Counted from the first letter of the stretch, positions 9,285-18,483 are shown. The stretch: DNA of 64,000 bases from Actinomadura sp. NBRC 104412 (GCF_030269515.1 NZ_BSTM01000012.1:124001-188000), one strand, 5' to 3'. Notes: generated by a model not told the origin, from the sequence alone. Numbers and translations are program-made.

Positions 9285-11408
9285 GTGTGGATGAGCTGGA
9301 ATCCGGGCGGCGGCGCCCGCGGGCATGTCAACGAGATGGGCGGCACGACCGCAGGGCCGGTTTTCCAGGCCCGGGACGTGCGCGGCGATGTCCATGTCCA
9401 TGGCGGTGGGATTCCCCTGCCGATTCCACGGCAACTGCCCCGTCCCGGCATTCTGGTAAATCGCCAAGAGGCGCTGGCGGCGCTGGACCGGATGGTGTCC
9501 GGGCATGGGCTGGTGGTCGTGACCGGACAGGCCGGGATCGGGAAGACCGCCCTCGTCCTGCACTGGGCGCGCGGCCGTCTCGAAGACTTTCCCGACGGCC
9601 AGCTCTATGCCGACCTGCACGGCCATGCGGGCACGGAACCCGCGCCCCCGGCCGAGGTGCTGGGGCGTTTCATCCGTTCGCTCGGCATCCCCGGCGAGCA
9701 CGTGCCCGCGGGCCTGGGGGAGCGCGCCGCGCTGTTCCGGTCGCTGGTGGCGGGGAGGCGGCTGCTGGTCGTCCTGGACGACGCGTACTCGGCGGCACAG
9801 GTCGTGCCGCTGCTGCCCGGCGGGCCGGGGGCCGCCGCCGTGGTGACGAGCCGGTGGCGGCTGGCCGGGCTGATGATGCGCGGCGCGGGCGTGGTGCGGC
9901 TCGGCCCGCTGGGCGAGGGCGCGGCGCTCGACCTGCTGGGAACCGCGCTGGGCAGCGAACGCGTCGGGCGCCACCGTGAGAAGGCGGGCGAGCTGGTGGA
10001 GCTGTGCGCCCGGTCGCCGCTGGCGCTGAGCGTGGCGGCGGCCCGGCTGGCCGCCCGTCCCGGCTGGTCCCTGGACGACCTGGTGCGCGACCTCGCCGAC
10101 GAGCGGCGGCGGCTCTCGGCGCTGGCGGTCCCGGACGCGGGGGACGAGATGACGATCAGAGCGGCCCTGGAGCTGTCCTACCGCGGCCTGCCGGACAGGG
10201 CGGGGCGGCTCTACCGGTCGCTCGGGCTCTTCCCCGGCACGGCGTTCGACGCCCGCATGGCGGCGGCCCTGTCCGGGGAACCGCTGCCGGACGCGCGTGA
10301 CCTCCTCGGCGTCCTCGACGCCGCCAACCTGCTCGAACACCTACCGGGCGACCGCTACCGGCTGCACGCTCTCGCCCGGCTGCACGCCATGGACACCGTA
10401 CGCGAGCACGACCCGCCGGACGCGCGCGCCGACGCGGTCCGCCGGCTGGTCGAGTGGACGCTCGCGGCCGTGCTCGCGGCCAATGACGCCGCCGCCCCGT
10501 ACCGGAGGCTTCCCGGCCCTCCGGACGCGCCGCCGGGGCCGCCCGAGTTCGCCGACGCCGCCGGGGCGCTGGACTGGCTTGAGCAGGAGTTCCCCACGGT
10601 CAGGGCGGTGGCCAGGCGCGCCCGTGAATCCGGCCTCGACCGTGCGGCGTACCTGCTGGTGGACGCGGCCTGGCCGCTGTTCCTGCACCGGGGCCAGCAC
10701 GCCGAAAGGCTCGACTTCGACCGGGTCGGCCTGGCCGCGGCCCGCGCGCTGGGGGATCGGTACGCCGAGGCCAAGATGCTCAACCGGACCGGCCTGGCCC
10801 TGCGCGCGCTGGGCCGCCCGGACGCGGCGGCCGACGATCTCCGGGAGGCGCTCGCCTTATGGCGGCGGCTGGGCGAGCGGTCCCGTGCCGCCGGTACGCG
10901 GCGCCGCCTCGGCCTGCTCGCGTTCGACCGCGGTGACATGGCCGGGGCGGTCGCCGAGTTCGGCGCCGCCCTGGAGGAGTACCGGGCCGCCGGGGACGAC
11001 CGGCATGTGGCCCTCACCCTGTGCGACCTGGGCGCCGCGCTCATCAGGGACGGCCGTGCGGACGCGGCCGTCCGGGACCTGGGCGAGGCCGAGCGGTTGC
11101 TGTCGGGAACCGGGGACGACGCCTACAACCAGGCCCGCGTGCTCGTGCTCCTCGGCCAGGCACACGCCTCACGCGCGGACCCGGCCACCGCCGAGGACCT
11201 GGTCGTCCGCGGGCTGGAGGGGATGCGGGCGATCGGATCGGCCATCGGCGAGGCGGACGCGCTGCACGTCCTCGGCGATCTCGCGCTCCAGCGGGACCGG
11301 GTCGCCGAGGCCCGCGAGCGTTACGAGCAGGCCCGGTCGATCCTGGCCGGCGCGGGCGCGCCGACCAGGATCCTCGACCGGCGGCTCGCCGACCTCGGCG
11401 GCCCGTGA
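9285..11408 (+). CDS. STAND (NB-ARC) ATPase with C-terminal TPR repeats, no DNA-binding domain
   Basis: 707 residues from GTG 9285; ATG 9291 or 9336 are alternatives. The N-terminus has VFQARDVRGDVHVHGG, a short motif I recall at the front of many actinobacterial STAND proteins, instead of a SARP winged helix. The NTPase has P-loop TGQAGIGKTAL (about 80-92) and Walker B LLVVLDDAYSA. Winged-helix and linker regions follow, then TPR-like repeats from about residue 470. STAND proteins couple ligand sensing to nucleotide-driven assembly; no effector domain is visible, so it may act on the neighbouring SARPs or on an unseen partner. It converges with the PfkB kinase gene 17 bp downstream. Confidence 0.82.
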   Translation: MWMSWNPGGGARGHVNEMGGTTAGPVFQARDVRGDVHVHGGGIPLPIPRQLPRPGILVNRQEALAALDRMVSGHGLVVVTGQAGIGKTALVLHWARGRLEDFPDGQLYADLHGHAGTEPAPPAEVLGRFIRSLGIPGEHVPAGLGERAALFRSLVAGRRLLVVLDDAYSAAQVVPLLPGGPGAAAVVTSRWRLAGLMMRGAGVVRLGPLGEGAALDLLGTALGSERVGRHREKAGELVELCARSPLALSVAAARLAARPGWSLDDLVRDLADERRRLSALAVPDAGDEMTIRAALELSYRGLPDRAGRLYRSLGLFPGTAFDARMAAALSGEPLPDARDLLGVLDAANLLEHLPGDRYRLHALARLHAMDTVREHDPPDARADAVRRLVEWTLAAVLAANDAAAPYRRLPGPPDAPPGPPEFADAAGALDWLEQEFPTVRAVARRARESGLDRAAYLLVDAAWPLFLHRGQHAERLDFDRVGLAAARALGDRYAEAKMLNRTGLALRALGRPDAAADDLREALALWRRLGERSRAAGTRRRLGLLAFDRGDMAGAVAEFGAALEEYRAAGDDRHVALTLCDLGAALIRDGRADAAVRDLGEAERLLSGTGDDAYNQARVLVLLGQAHASRADPATAEDLVVRGLEGMRAIGSAIGEADALHVLGDLALQRDRVAEARERYEQARSILAGAGAPTRILDRRLADLGGP

Positions 11409-11425
11409 CCGGAGACGCGACCGGA

Positions 11426-12355
11426 TCAGCCGTCCCAGCGTCCCCAGGTGACGGGCGGGGCCGCGGCGGCGCGCAGCGCGGCCAGCTCGGCACGGGTCAG
11501 CGACACCGAGGCCGGCAGCCGGTGGCCGACCTTCCAGCCCGCGTGGAGCACGCCGTCCCGCAGCGCCGCGCCCGCGTCGCCGTGCCGGCACCAGCCGTCC
11601 AGGAACGTCGCGAACAGCGCGTCGCCCGCCCCCGAGGTGTTGACGACCCCGGCGGGCGCGACCGCCGGCACCTCGACGAGCCGGCCGTCGCGGAGCCCGG
11701 CCAGCGCGCCCCGCGCGCCCATGCCGACGCCCGCCACCTCGCACCGCGGGTAGCGGCGCAGCAGGTCCGCCACCCAGGCACGTGGATCGCCCAGCCGCTC
11801 GTGGCTGCAGAACACGATCCGCGCCCGTTCCAGCCAGGGACGGTTGTACTCGCCGGCGGGATCGTCGATCAGGTGGACGTCCACCGCGATCGGGATCCCC
11901 AGCGTGTCCGCCCGGGGCAGCAGCGGCCGGACGAACTTGGCGTTGGTCAGCACCAGCAGGTCCGCTCCACGGGCCTGCTCGCGCAGCACCTCGAAGGGAT
12001 ACTCCACCCGGTCCAGCGCCGTGAGATGCGGCATCCCCATCCGCCGCCCGGACGGATCCACCAGCACCACGCCGAGCGAGGACGACGGCGACTCGACGAC
12101 GCCCGGACCGCTCAGCCCGTCCCGCCTGAGCTCCGCCCGGATCGCCTCGCCCGCGGTGTCCCGCCCGACCAGCGTGCACAGGCGCACGTCGTTGCCGAGG
12201 GCGCGGTGGACGCGGGCGATGTGCGACGCCACCCCGGCCGTCCCGCTGCGCGCCCATCCCGGCTTGGCCGAGGGCTCGTAGGTGACGGGGAAGCCGCGCA
12301 CGTTGACGGAGATGTAGAGGCTGACCACGCCCGCGACCAGCACCGTGGGGCTCAT
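11426..12355 (-). CDS. PfkB-family carbohydrate (ribokinase-type) kinase
   Basis: 309 residues. It carries the C-terminal PfkB signature with the catalytic aspartate in NTSGAGDALFATFL and the N-terminal substrate half (GTAGVASHIARVHRALG, then LCTLVGRDTAG). Such kinases phosphorylate a sugar, nucleoside or sugar phosphate with ATP; the substrate cannot be read from sequence. It is the last gene of a leftward triad and its ATG overlaps the TGA of the preceding gene (ATGA, 12352-12355). The GT-B protein upstream suggests it could prepare a sugar phosphate for a glycan or nucleotide-sugar pathway, which is inference. Confidence 0.85.
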   Translation of the reverse strand: MSPTVLVAGVVSLYISVNVRGFPVTYEPSAKPGWARSGTAGVASHIARVHRALGNDVRLCTLVGRDTAGEAIRAELRRDGLSGPGVVESPSSSLGVVLVDPSGRRMGMPHLTALDRVEYPFEVLREQARGADLLVLTNAKFVRPLLPRADTLGIPIAVDVHLIDDPAGEYNRPWLERARIVFCSHERLGDPRAWVADLLRRYPRCEVAGVGMGARGALAGLRDGRLVEVPAVAPAGVVNTSGAGDALFATFLDGWCRHGDAGAALRDGVLHAGWKVGHRLPASVSLTRAELAALRAAAAPPVTWGRWDG

Positions 12356-12972
12356 GACGCGGCCTCCTGGTTCGCCGCTCGCACCTGGACGCCGCCGGAG
12401 ACGAGCAGCTTCCCCGTTCCGCCGCGTTCCGGCACGCCCAGCCCGCCGATGATGAGCACCGAACGGCACAGCTCGCCCGTCGCGAGGCCCGCCGCCGCCC
12501 AGCCGTACAGGAACGAGCCCGCGATCGCCGCCCACGGACCACGGACCCCCTCCCCGCAGGACAGGGTGAACAGGCGGAACCCGGTCCCGGACGCGCCCGC
12601 GTCCCGCACCGCGGCCGTGTGGCCGCACGGAGCCGCGCCCGCCGCGACATGGCAGCCGGGATAGCGCTCCAGCAGCGCGGCGAGCCGTCCCGGCGGCCCG
12701 GGGAGCCCGTCCACCAGCACGTCCGCGACCTCCGCCGCGTGCGTCCTGTGGACGGCGGTCACATGGACGTCCGCGAAGTCCAGCGGCCCCGGCGCGCCGC
12801 CGCGGACCGGCCCGTCGCCGAGCACCATCAGCCGCGGTTCGCGCAGCGGCCCGCCGCGCGGGATCACCAGGACGGCGGCCGGCCGTCCGTCGGGGTGCCG
12901 CGTCCCCTCCCTGGTGAGCGCGAGCGACCGGTCGATCCGGAACAGCCGCGTGGACACCAGCGCGCCGGTCAT
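12352..12972 (-). CDS. conserved-looking protein of unknown function, middle gene of the triad
   Basis: 206 residues; I do not recognise a family. It has a basic N-terminal part (STRLFRIDRSLALTREGTRH) and a central HRTHAAEVADVLVDGLPG. The Cys/Gly-rich segment CGEGVRGPWAAIAGSFLYGWAAAG, shown here only as its key parts CGEGVRGPW and SFLYGW, precedes a C-terminal LIIGGLGVPERGGTGKLLV. The strength of the case is its placement: it starts with an ATGA overlap on the GT-B gene and ends with an ATGA overlap into the PfkB gene, so all three are probably made in fixed ratio. No signal peptide or clear membrane span is present. Confidence 0.75.
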   Translation of the reverse strand: MTGALVSTRLFRIDRSLALTREGTRHPDGRPAAVLVIPRGGPLREPRLMVLGDGPVRGGAPGPLDFADVHVTAVHRTHAAEVADVLVDGLPGPPGRLAALLERYPGCHVAAGAAPCGHTAAVRDAGASGTGFRLFTLSCGEGVRGPWAAIAGSFLYGWAAAGLATGELCRSVLIIGGLGVPERGGTGKLLVSGGVQVRAANQEAAS

Positions 12973-14192
12973 CGTCCACCACCCGCCCGGCTCACCAGGA
13001 AGGGCGGCGGGACGGGACGCGGGCCCGGCACCGCCGCGGGACGCCGCAGCCGCAGCAGCCGGTAGATCAGCCGTTGCAGGTTGCGGTCGAACCGGCCGGG
13101 CTCGGAGGTGATCCGCTCCACCACGGCCCGGTACCGCTCCGGCGTGAACCCGTCCGCGGCCCGGAGCAGTTGCCGCCGCAGCGAGCCACGGCCGGAGACG
13201 CGCGGCGCCACCGCGCCCAGCAGCGCCTGCGCCGAGTCGGGGTTGACCTCCGAGCCCGGGAACCCGCCTAACAGCACGGGCGCCCCGGTCACCGCCGCAT
13301 AAGTAGTTACTGACCCGTGGTCTCCGATGACCCAGTCGGCCGCCGCCAGCACGGCCCGCCAGTCCGCCTCGGGCGGCACCAGGCTCAGGCCCCGCCGCAG
13401 GCAGTCGGCCAGCCACGACCGCACCTGGAACTCGCCGTGGCCGTGCCAGGCGTTCGGGTGCAGGAGCGTCACCACCTGGAACTCCTCTTCGGGGAGTTCG
13501 GAGAGCAGCCGCGGCCACAGGTCCGGGCGGCTGCCCAGCAGCGACCGCGGCCCCCAGGTCGAGGCGACCACCACGAGCTTGCGCCCGTCGCCCACCCCGA
13601 GCGCCATCTTGTAGAGGGGGCGCCGGTCGAGGCTGGCGCGCAGCCGGTCGTGGCACGGGTCGCCCACGACCGACGCCACCGCGAGCGCCTCCGGGCACGA
13701 CCGGGCCAGCTCCCGGCGGTCGTCCCGGTGCGCCAGCACCAGCGCCGCCGGGACGAGCGCGCCGTCGTGGACGAGGCGCTGCGCGTCCAGCCCGTACACC
13801 AGACGCGCACCGGCGGCGCGCCCGGCACGGCGGCTCACCAGCTTGCCGTGCCCCGCGCCGTGCGGCATCACGATCAGGGGCGCGCGCACCCGGTGCACCC
13901 CGCCGTGGCTCGCCGCGATCGCGAGGTCGAAGGTGGTGCTTGTGGCCTGGTCCCAGGGCATCCGCGCCGCCCCGAGCCCGCTGAGGAACTCCGGCACCCC
14001 CGAACCGAACTCGTCGGGCGCCTGGGTGAAGTACACCTGGATCCGGAGATCGTTCTCCAGTACGCCGACGGCGTCCAGCAGCCGCTGCCCCGAGGTCACG
14101 GTGTGCACGACCACCAGCACGCTCTTGCATGTCCGCCGGGTGGCCCATCGATCGGCCTCCGGGCCGATCGGCCCCCGGCGCCATTCGCTCAC
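12969..14192 (-). CDS. GT-B-fold protein resembling CDP-glycerol glycerophosphotransferases (first gene of the triad)
   Basis: About 407 residues. The N-terminal half has SVLVVVHTVTSGQRLLDAV and MPHGAGHGKLVSRR. The C-terminal half has a nucleotide-sugar-site-like stretch (VVASTWGPRSLLG, LLHPNAW, then ADWVIGDHGSVTTYAAVTG with GAPVLLGGFPGSE). DHGSVTTYA at the second Rossmann half is typical of teichoic-acid glycerophosphotransferases and related GT-B enzymes. I choose GTG 14192 because AAAGGG lies 6 nt upstream; ATG 14198 would sit directly on that site. It leads the triad and diverges from the SARP gene at 14444 across a 250-bp promoter region. Actual donor and acceptor are unknown. Confidence 0.75.
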   Translation of the reverse strand: MSEWRRGPIGPEADRWATRRTCKSVLVVVHTVTSGQRLLDAVGVLENDLRIQVYFTQAPDEFGSGVPEFLSGLGAARMPWDQATSTTFDLAIAASHGGVHRVRAPLIVMPHGAGHGKLVSRRAGRAAGARLVYGLDAQRLVHDGALVPAALVLAHRDDRRELARSCPEALAVASVVGDPCHDRLRASLDRRPLYKMALGVGDGRKLVVVASTWGPRSLLGSRPDLWPRLLSELPEEEFQVVTLLHPNAWHGHGEFQVRSWLADCLRRGLSLVPPEADWRAVLAAADWVIGDHGSVTTYAAVTGAPVLLGGFPGSEVNPDSAQALLGAVAPRVSGRGSLRRQLLRAADGFTPERYRAVVERITSEPGRFDRNLQRLIYRLLRLRRPAAVPGPRPVPPPFLVSRAGGGR

Positions 14193-14443
14193 GGACATCC
14201 CTTTCGTGCCCCCTTTGGCCTTGCAGGAGTTGACTGTCCGAAACGCGACCCCGTCAGGAGCATCGGCGACCGACCTTGCGGCATCCCTTGCGGTCCTCCT
14301 TGCGGTGTCGGCGCAGGTGGTGAACGTGGCCCCGGGAAATTCTCCGAATTTGGGGCGATAACGCCGGGCATGCTCTGGAAATCACCCTTTGACGCTGAGA
14401 TGATCTGCGTGTCAAGGGCCCCTCCCGTCACCAGGGGGAGTGG

Positions 14444-17400
14444 ATGGAGTTCCGCATCCTCGGCCCGCTGGAGATGTGGGCGGGCGAGCGCCGCCGGCCC
14501 CTGGGGTACGCGCGGGAACGGCGGCTCCTGGCGATCCTCCTGATGTCACCCGGCAAGCCGGTCGCGACGGAGGCGCTGATCCAGCGGGTCTGGGACGGAG
14601 ACCCGCCCGACCGCGCCAGGGACCGGCTCTACCCGCACATGACCCGCCTCCGGGGCCGCTTGGCCGACCTGGGCGACGTGCGGCTGGAGAGCCGTTCCGG
14701 CGGCTACGTCCTGGAGGTCGACCGGTCGCGGATCGACTACCACCTCTTCCGCGACCTGCGGAGCCAGGCCCGCTCCATGGCAGAGACCGGCGACCGGGAG
14801 TACGCGCTGCGGCTGCTGCGCGACGCCACCGCCCTGTGGCGTGGCGAACCGCTCGACGGGGTGGACGGGACCTGGGCCGAGCAGCGCCGCCAGAGCATCC
14901 GGGACGAGCTGCTCGCCGCCACCCGGGAACGCCTGGAGCTCGAACTGGAGCTGGAGAACCGTCCCGACCTCACCACCGAGCTGAACGACCTGCTCGTCCA
15001 GTTCCCGCACGACGAGAAGCTCGCCGAGCTGCTGATGCTCGCCCTGCACCGGACGGGCCGGTCCGCCGAGGCGCTGCGGGCCTACGACCGGTTCCGCCGG
15101 CTGCTGGACGAGTCCATCGGCACCATGCCGGGACAGGAGCTACGGGAGCTGCACCGGCGGATCCTCAACGACGACCCCGCGCTCATGGCGCCGCCGCGCC
15201 CGCCCGAACGGCGGTCACCGCCCAGCGACCTGCCGCCCGACACCCACACCTTCACCGGACGCGAGGCCGAGTTCGGCGAGCTGATGCGCCTCGCCGCGGA
15301 GAGGTCGGACGCCGTCACCGTCGTGGCCATCTCCGGCATGCCGGGCGTGGGGAAGACGACGCTGGCCGTCCGGCTGGCCCGGCGCCTCGCCCCCGAGCAC
15401 CCGGACGGCCAGATCTTCCTCCATCTGCGCGCGCACGATCCCGGCCAGGAGCCGATGGAGCCCATCGCCGCGCTCGACCGGCTGCTGCGTTCCCTGCGCG
15501 TGCCGCAACACCTGATACCGAACGATCTCGACGGCAGGTCCGCGCTGTGGCGCACCGAGACCTCGCGGCGCCGGCTGCTGCTGGTGCTGGACGACGCGCT
15601 GGACACCGACCAGGTCAGGCCGCTGCTGCCCGGCGCGCCCGGATGCCTGGTCGTGGTCACCGGCCGACGCCGGCTGGTCGGCCTGGACGCCGTCCGGCCG
15701 CTCACGCTGCACCCGCTGCCCCCTGAGGACTCCGCGCTTCTCCTGGCCAGGGTCGCCGGGCCGAGGGTGACACCGGGCGCCCCCGGCGTCGACACGGTCA
15801 CCAGGCTGTGCGGTCACCTGCCGCTCGCGTTGCAGATGGTCGGCCTTCGCCTGAGGCACCGCGAGAGCTGGACCGCCGTGGACCTGGCGGAGTCGCTCGG
15901 CGAAGGGCGCAGGCTGGAGCGGCTGCGGGCCGAGAACCGTGAGGTCGCGGCGGCGTTCCGGCTGTCGGTCGAGGGACTGGACGCCGCCGCGCGGCAGGCG
16001 TTCCTGCTGCTGGGGCTGTATCCCGGCGCCGAGGTGACGGCGGACGCCCTGGCCGTGATGTTGGGCGGCGAACGATCCGGGGCCGAGGCGTGCCTGGAGC
16101 TCCTGCACGACCACAGTCTGATCATCGAGCCGAGCCCCGGCCGCTACCGGTTCCACGACCTTCTGCGCGAGTACGCGCGGGACCTCGCCGGACGGGAACC
16201 GTCCCTCGACCGGGACGTGGCTTTGGACCGGTTGATCGACCACTGCCTGGCCACCGCCGACCGTGCCGACCGGATCCTGTTCCCGTGGTCCTCGCGCCCT
16301 CCGGTCGAGGTCCGTTCACCCGGCATGGACGGATTCTCCCTGGACAGCGAGGAGGACGCGCGGTCCTGGTTCGAGGCCGAACTGGAGAACCTGATCGGCG
16401 TGGCGCGCTTCGCCGCCGACGAGGGCCGCCCCCGGCGTGCGGGCCTGCTGGCCAGGGCACTGGAGCGCTTCCTGGAGGACACCGGGCGCTGGTCGGACGC
16501 CGTGCGGCTGCACACCACCGCGGTGGAGGCATGGCGGCGGGTCGGCGATCGGAGATCCCTGGCCCGCGCCCTGCTGGACCTGGGCCACGTCCGCTGGAGG
16601 ACGGGCCGTTACGAGGACGCCCTGGCGGCGGCGACGGAGGCCCTGCACACCTCCCGCGCGGTCGGCGACGACGCCCTGGCCGCCGAGTCCCTGGACCTGC
16701 ACGGCAGGATTCACTACACCCGCTCGGAGTTCGACGTCGCCGTCGGGTACTACGAGCAGGCGCTCGTCCTCCGGCGGGAGGCGGGCGACCGTTCGGGCGA
16801 GGCCCATCTCCTCAGCCACCTGGGCATCGTGCTCTACCATCTCGGCCGCTATCCCGAGGCGATGGAGCGCATGGCCCTGTCCCTGACGCTGACCGAGGAG
16901 GCGGGCGACGTCCGCGGCCGTCAGATGGCCCTCAACAACGCCGCGGAGATCGAGTACAGGCTCGGGCTGTACGACGTGGCGCTCCGGCACTACGAGCAGG
17001 TCGCGGAGATCGGCGAGCTCAGCCGCCAGCACCAGGCCGTCTGGTGCAACAACATCGCGACCATCTACAGCAGGACGCAACGCCCGGCCGAGGCCATCAC
17101 CCAGTATCGCCGAGCGATCGCTATTTATACCGAAATTGGCGACAGGCGGGGTGAAACCGACTCGCTCAACGGGATCGGCGCCTGCTATGCCCAGATGGGA
17201 CGGGACGGCGAGGCGTTCATCCACCATCAGAAAGCCTTGCGGCTCGCCCGGGAGATCTCCGAGAAGTACGAGCAGAGCTGGGCGCTGCGGGGCATCGGTG
17301 AGGTCCATCATCGGGCCGGACGGCACGGTCAGGCGCTGAGCCTTTTCGACGAGGCGCTGGTAATTGCACGGTCAATAGGTGACACGTTCCAAGAGGCGCG

Positions 17401-17563
17401 CGTACTGGAAAGCATGGGTGAGGCCATCGCCCGCCTCCACGGCCCCGCCGAGGCCGAGGCGGCCTTCGGACAGGCCCTTGAGCTGTACGAATCACTCGGC
17501 GTCCCCGAGGCGGAGGCGCTACGTCAACGCCTCGCCGACCCGCCGGACGCGGCGGGATCGTGA
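14444..17563 (+). CDS. second SARP-STAND-TPR regulator (AfsR-like), divergent from the triad
   Basis: 1039 residues. Winged helix about 1-90 (MEFRILGPLEMW, RLLAILLMSPGKPV), activation domain about 95-245, NB-ARC ATPase about 270-560 with P-loop SGMPGVGKTTLA and Walker B LLLVLDDALDTDQ, then at least six TPR-like repeats with the GxxxxAxxxYxxAL pattern to residue about 1030. GGGGGAG lies 5 nt before the ATG. Position and divergence make it the natural candidate activator of the triad at 11426-14192, and possibly of the peptide gene at 17709. It differs from the SARP at 5911 in domain spacing and is not a recent duplicate. Confidence 0.9.
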   Translation: MEFRILGPLEMWAGERRRPLGYARERRLLAILLMSPGKPVATEALIQRVWDGDPPDRARDRLYPHMTRLRGRLADLGDVRLESRSGGYVLEVDRSRIDYHLFRDLRSQARSMAETGDREYALRLLRDATALWRGEPLDGVDGTWAEQRRQSIRDELLAATRERLELELELENRPDLTTELNDLLVQFPHDEKLAELLMLALHRTGRSAEALRAYDRFRRLLDESIGTMPGQELRELHRRILNDDPALMAPPRPPERRSPPSDLPPDTHTFTGREAEFGELMRLAAERSDAVTVVAISGMPGVGKTTLAVRLARRLAPEHPDGQIFLHLRAHDPGQEPMEPIAALDRLLRSLRVPQHLIPNDLDGRSALWRTETSRRRLLLVLDDALDTDQVRPLLPGAPGCLVVVTGRRRLVGLDAVRPLTLHPLPPEDSALLLARVAGPRVTPGAPGVDTVTRLCGHLPLALQMVGLRLRHRESWTAVDLAESLGEGRRLERLRAENREVAAAFRLSVEGLDAAARQAFLLLGLYPGAEVTADALAVMLGGERSGAEACLELLHDHSLIIEPSPGRYRFHDLLREYARDLAGREPSLDRDVALDRLIDHCLATADRADRILFPWSSRPPVEVRSPGMDGFSLDSEEDARSWFEAELENLIGVARFAADEGRPRRAGLLARALERFLEDTGRWSDAVRLHTTAVEAWRRVGDRRSLARALLDLGHVRWRTGRYEDALAAATEALHTSRAVGDDALAAESLDLHGRIHYTRSEFDVAVGYYEQALVLRREAGDRSGEAHLLSHLGIVLYHLGRYPEAMERMALSLTLTEEAGDVRGRQMALNNAAEIEYRLGLYDVALRHYEQVAEIGELSRQHQAVWCNNIATIYSRTQRPAEAITQYRRAIAIYTEIGDRRGETDSLNGIGACYAQMGRDGEAFIHHQKALRLAREISEKYEQSWALRGIGEVHHRAGRHGQALSLFDEALVIARSIGDTFQEARVLESMGEAIARLHGPAEAEAAFGQALELYESLGVPEAEALRQRLADPPDAAGS

Positions 17564-17708
17564 ACGCGAATCCGATTCGCCTCACGAACTTCGCACCTCT
17601 TCGCCAAGATCCCGGCGCGGCACCATGATCGCCTGATAGCGTCTTTGGTGTTCGCCCCGCCATTTCGGTAATGGGCGATTTGTTCAACTTCTCTTGAGAA
17701 GGAGTCCC

Positions 17709-17795
17709 GTGAAAGATAAATTGCTTCATATCGCTCTGATCACCGGAATGTTCATGCTGGCCGCCGCCAGCGTGATGGAAGCTGTCCAGGCATGA
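17709..17795 (+). CDS. 28-residue hydrophobic peptide with strong ribosome binding site
   Basis: GTG start 5 nt after GAGAAGGAG (17695-17703), one of the best Shine-Dalgarno sequences in the window. The peptide has a charged start (KDK) and a single hydrophobic stretch (LLHIALITGMFMLAAAS), ending MEAVQA before TGA. The first codons (AAA GAT AAA TTG CTT CAT) are AT-rich and unlike the surrounding genes. A terminator with a T tail follows 37 nt after the stop. It could be a signal-peptide-like pheromone precursor, a small membrane protein or a leader; no family is recognised. Confidence 0.55.
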   Translation: MKDKLLHIALITGMFMLAAASVMEAVQA

Positions 17796-17832
17796 ACCTC
17801 CTGCCATAAGGGTCTCCGGTGGCAGAGATCTC

Positions 17833-17866
17833 AGGGCCGGGTGGACGAGTCGCCCGGCCCTCTTTT
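17833..17866 (+). terminator. intrinsic terminator after the small peptide gene
   Basis: Stem AGGGCCGGG (17833-17841) pairs with CCCGGCCCT (17853-17861) around an 11-nt loop, followed by CTTTTC. It is placed to stop rightward transcription from the SARP and peptide genes before the convergent tetR-type gene. Confidence 0.8.
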
Positions 17867-17880
17867 CGTGCGCGCGAAGT

Positions 17881-18483
17881 TCAGACCTGGCGGCTGGGGT
17901 CGCGGGGGAGGGCGGCGAGCTGGGCGCGGACGGCGGCGGTGGTGCGTTCCGTGTCGCCGGTGGCCAGGAGGTCGAGCATCGCTCCGCGGAGCACGGCCAG
18001 GACGAGCGTGCGGTGGTGCAGGGCGGTGTCGGTGTCGCGCTCCTCGGGCCGCTGGGTTCGCGCCAGGACCGCCAGCCAGTCGTTCACCGTCTCGGAGGCG
18101 AACCCGCCCCAGGGGCCGTGCGCGTCCAGGAGCGAGCGGCTGTAGCCCTCGACCCACAGGGCGAGCAACGACCGGTGCTCGGGGGCCGCCAGCCAGGACC
18201 ACACCTCCTCGGCGGCCATCGCCAGCCCGATCGCCTCCTCTCCGGTCAGGTCGCGGAGGCGGTCGAGCAGGGCCAGCTCGTCCCTGCGGGCGCGTGCCAG
18301 GAGGGCACGGACGAGGCCGTCCTTGCTGCCGAACAGATAGAGCAGCACGCGCGGGCTGGAACCGATCGCCGTGGCCAGGGGCCGCAGGGACAGCTCCGAC
18401 AGGCCGTGCTCCAACGCGTAGCGGTAGGCGCGTTCGAGCAGCTCGGTCTGGCGTGCCGAAGGGACGGGCTCATCGCTGGACAT
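17881..18483 (-). CDS. TetR family transcriptional repressor
   Basis: 200 residues. The N-terminal TetR helix-turn-helix is clear (LLERAYRYALEHGLSELSLRPLA, in part ELSLRPLATAIGSSPRVLLYLF), followed by an all-helical ligand domain. It diverges from the acetyltransferase gene at 18543 with only 59 bp between start codons. A perfect palindrome sits in that gap (18505-18524). The usual arrangement is autorepression plus repression of the neighbour. The ligand is unknown. Confidence 0.9.
   Translation of the reverse strand: MSSDEPVPSARQTELLERAYRYALEHGLSELSLRPLATAIGSSPRVLLYLFGSKDGLVRALLARARRDELALLDRLRDLTGEEAIGLAMAAEEVWSWLAAPEHRSLLALWVEGYSRSLLDAHGPWGGFASETVNDWLAVLARTQRPEERDTDTALHHRTLVLAVLRGAMLDLLATGDTERTTAAVRAQLAALPRDPSRQV

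Noticed and set aside
14230-14260. TTGACT as -35 box of a sigma-70-type promoter between the triad and the SARP gene
   Set aside because: No TANNNT element at 16-19 bp spacing on either strand.
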